DNA of 64,000 nt from Euglena gracilis. Taxonomy: Eukaryota; Euglenida; Euglenophyceae; Euglenales. Positions 63,312-64,000 of this stretch are shown one piece after another. Position 1 is the stretch's first letter; each line of letters begins with the position of its first letter. The notes beneath the pieces were generated by a model that did not search any database, was not told the DNA's origin, and saw only the letters and a program-made list of their open reading frames with translations. Position numbers and translations under genes: made by a program. The stretch is taken from the NCBI GenBank assembly GCA_039621445.1, contig CP154956.1, positions 36,836,444-36,900,443 of the forward strand, given 5' to 3'.

Positions 63312-64000
63312 GTTTCTATTTTGTGGCATTCAAAAATGTACTCTGGTGCTGGGTCAAGTCAGTGAAAGCTGTCCTACCCATCGGGGGTGTTTCCCCCACA
63401 ACCCCCCCCCCCCGCGACCCCACTCTGAACCGTGTTGGGATTCCAAAAAGAACAAAAAATTCGCATCAATTAGGAATTTGCCACTCAAATAGGAATCAAA
63501 AGTGTGAAAAGTGTGTCTCAAATTCCTAATTGGACCCATTTTTTGGACCCAAATTGCACGCAAATTCCTACACCTAACGCCCGTTTCTTTCGCACTCCAC
63601 ACCGTATTTATTTGCACTTTTGGTCAATACTTTTGCACCTTATCTCAAAAATGTTTGCACCTGTTAAAAATTTGTTCGCACGTTATCTCAAAAATGTTTG
63701 CCACTTTATCTCAAAAATATTTGCCTACGTTCCGAAAATTTTTGCACATGGATCGGGTGTTTTGCACTTTTGCCCTTAAGTCCGCGTCTTAGGTGCAGTG
63801 ACTCAGGACAGGCTTTGCATCTAAGACGCCGAACTTCAGGCATGAGGTCTGTGTCTTGAGACGGAGACCATCCAAAGTGCTGCGTCTTGAATAATGATTT
63901 TGTTGGAACCCCCCAAAATCGACCAAAATGGGTCAGAAAGCAGAAATGAATGGTTTGAAGCGGAAATGTCATTGCTGCATAAAGCCAATTGACCTCAGAA
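63312..64000 (+). other. start of dynein intron 1, repeats only
   Basis: Contains a C run (63403), a TAGGAATTT/AATTCCTAAT repeat related to 47240-47345, tandem TTATCTCAAAAATGTTTGCAC words (63640-63725) and an inverted GCGTCTTAG...CTAAGACGC pair (63784-63831). No exon seen. Confidence 0.6.

Overview
This is nuclear DNA of a eukaryote, most likely a euglenid (Euglena-like). Four observations point there. First, a gene for a short-chain acyl-CoA dehydrogenase is split by six introns that lack GT-AG ends; their two ends base-pair in register, mostly positions +4 to +6 with -8 to -6, as described for the nonconventional introns of euglenids. Second, neighbouring genes use ordinary GT-AG introns, so two intron types coexist. 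Third, TTAGGG-type telomere-like tracts occur at about 31.6-32.5 kb. Fourth, the right edge carries the start of an apparent axonemal dynein heavy chain, so the organism has motile flagella. The species is an inference. Exons make up only a few percent of the window; the rest is microsatellites, minisatellites, foldback sequences and non-autonomous DNA transposons, often capped by G or C homopolymers.

Layout. 1-28 kb, minus strand: one or more genes of many small exons. Eight exons between 20.2 and 28.0 kb join in phase into an unidentified protein, two more (17.9-18.8 kb) are phase-compatible with each other, and scattered proline-rich exon candidates lie at 1.2, 11.0, 11.2, 12.0 and 12.7 kb. 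29.7-42.5 kb, minus strand: acyl-CoA dehydrogenase, seven exons, about 334 codons, with the N-terminal part missing. 43.8-54.7 kb, minus strand: a SAPS-domain regulatory subunit of protein phosphatase 6 (Sit4-associated), whose first four exons are joined in phase; a fifth lies 6 kb downstream, and the C-terminal part is missing. 57.8-58.9 kb: an unidentified last exon and weaker coding-like pieces. 59.2-62.6 kb, plus strand: two homologous ORFs, one frameshifted and ending in a PHD-like finger, each lying among its own set of inverted and tandem repeats. 62.9-64 kb, plus strand: first exon of a dynein heavy chain.

The genes do not form an operon. The acyl-CoA dehydrogenase would act in mitochondrial short-chain fatty acid metabolism, which in euglenids may include wax-ester fermentation. 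The SAPS protein would guide PP6-type phosphatase, and the dynein powers the flagellum. The most unusual material is the intron set of the acyl-CoA dehydrogenase gene, the palindrome-flanked ORF pair at 59-62.6 kb, and two transposon families whose target-site duplications can be read directly.
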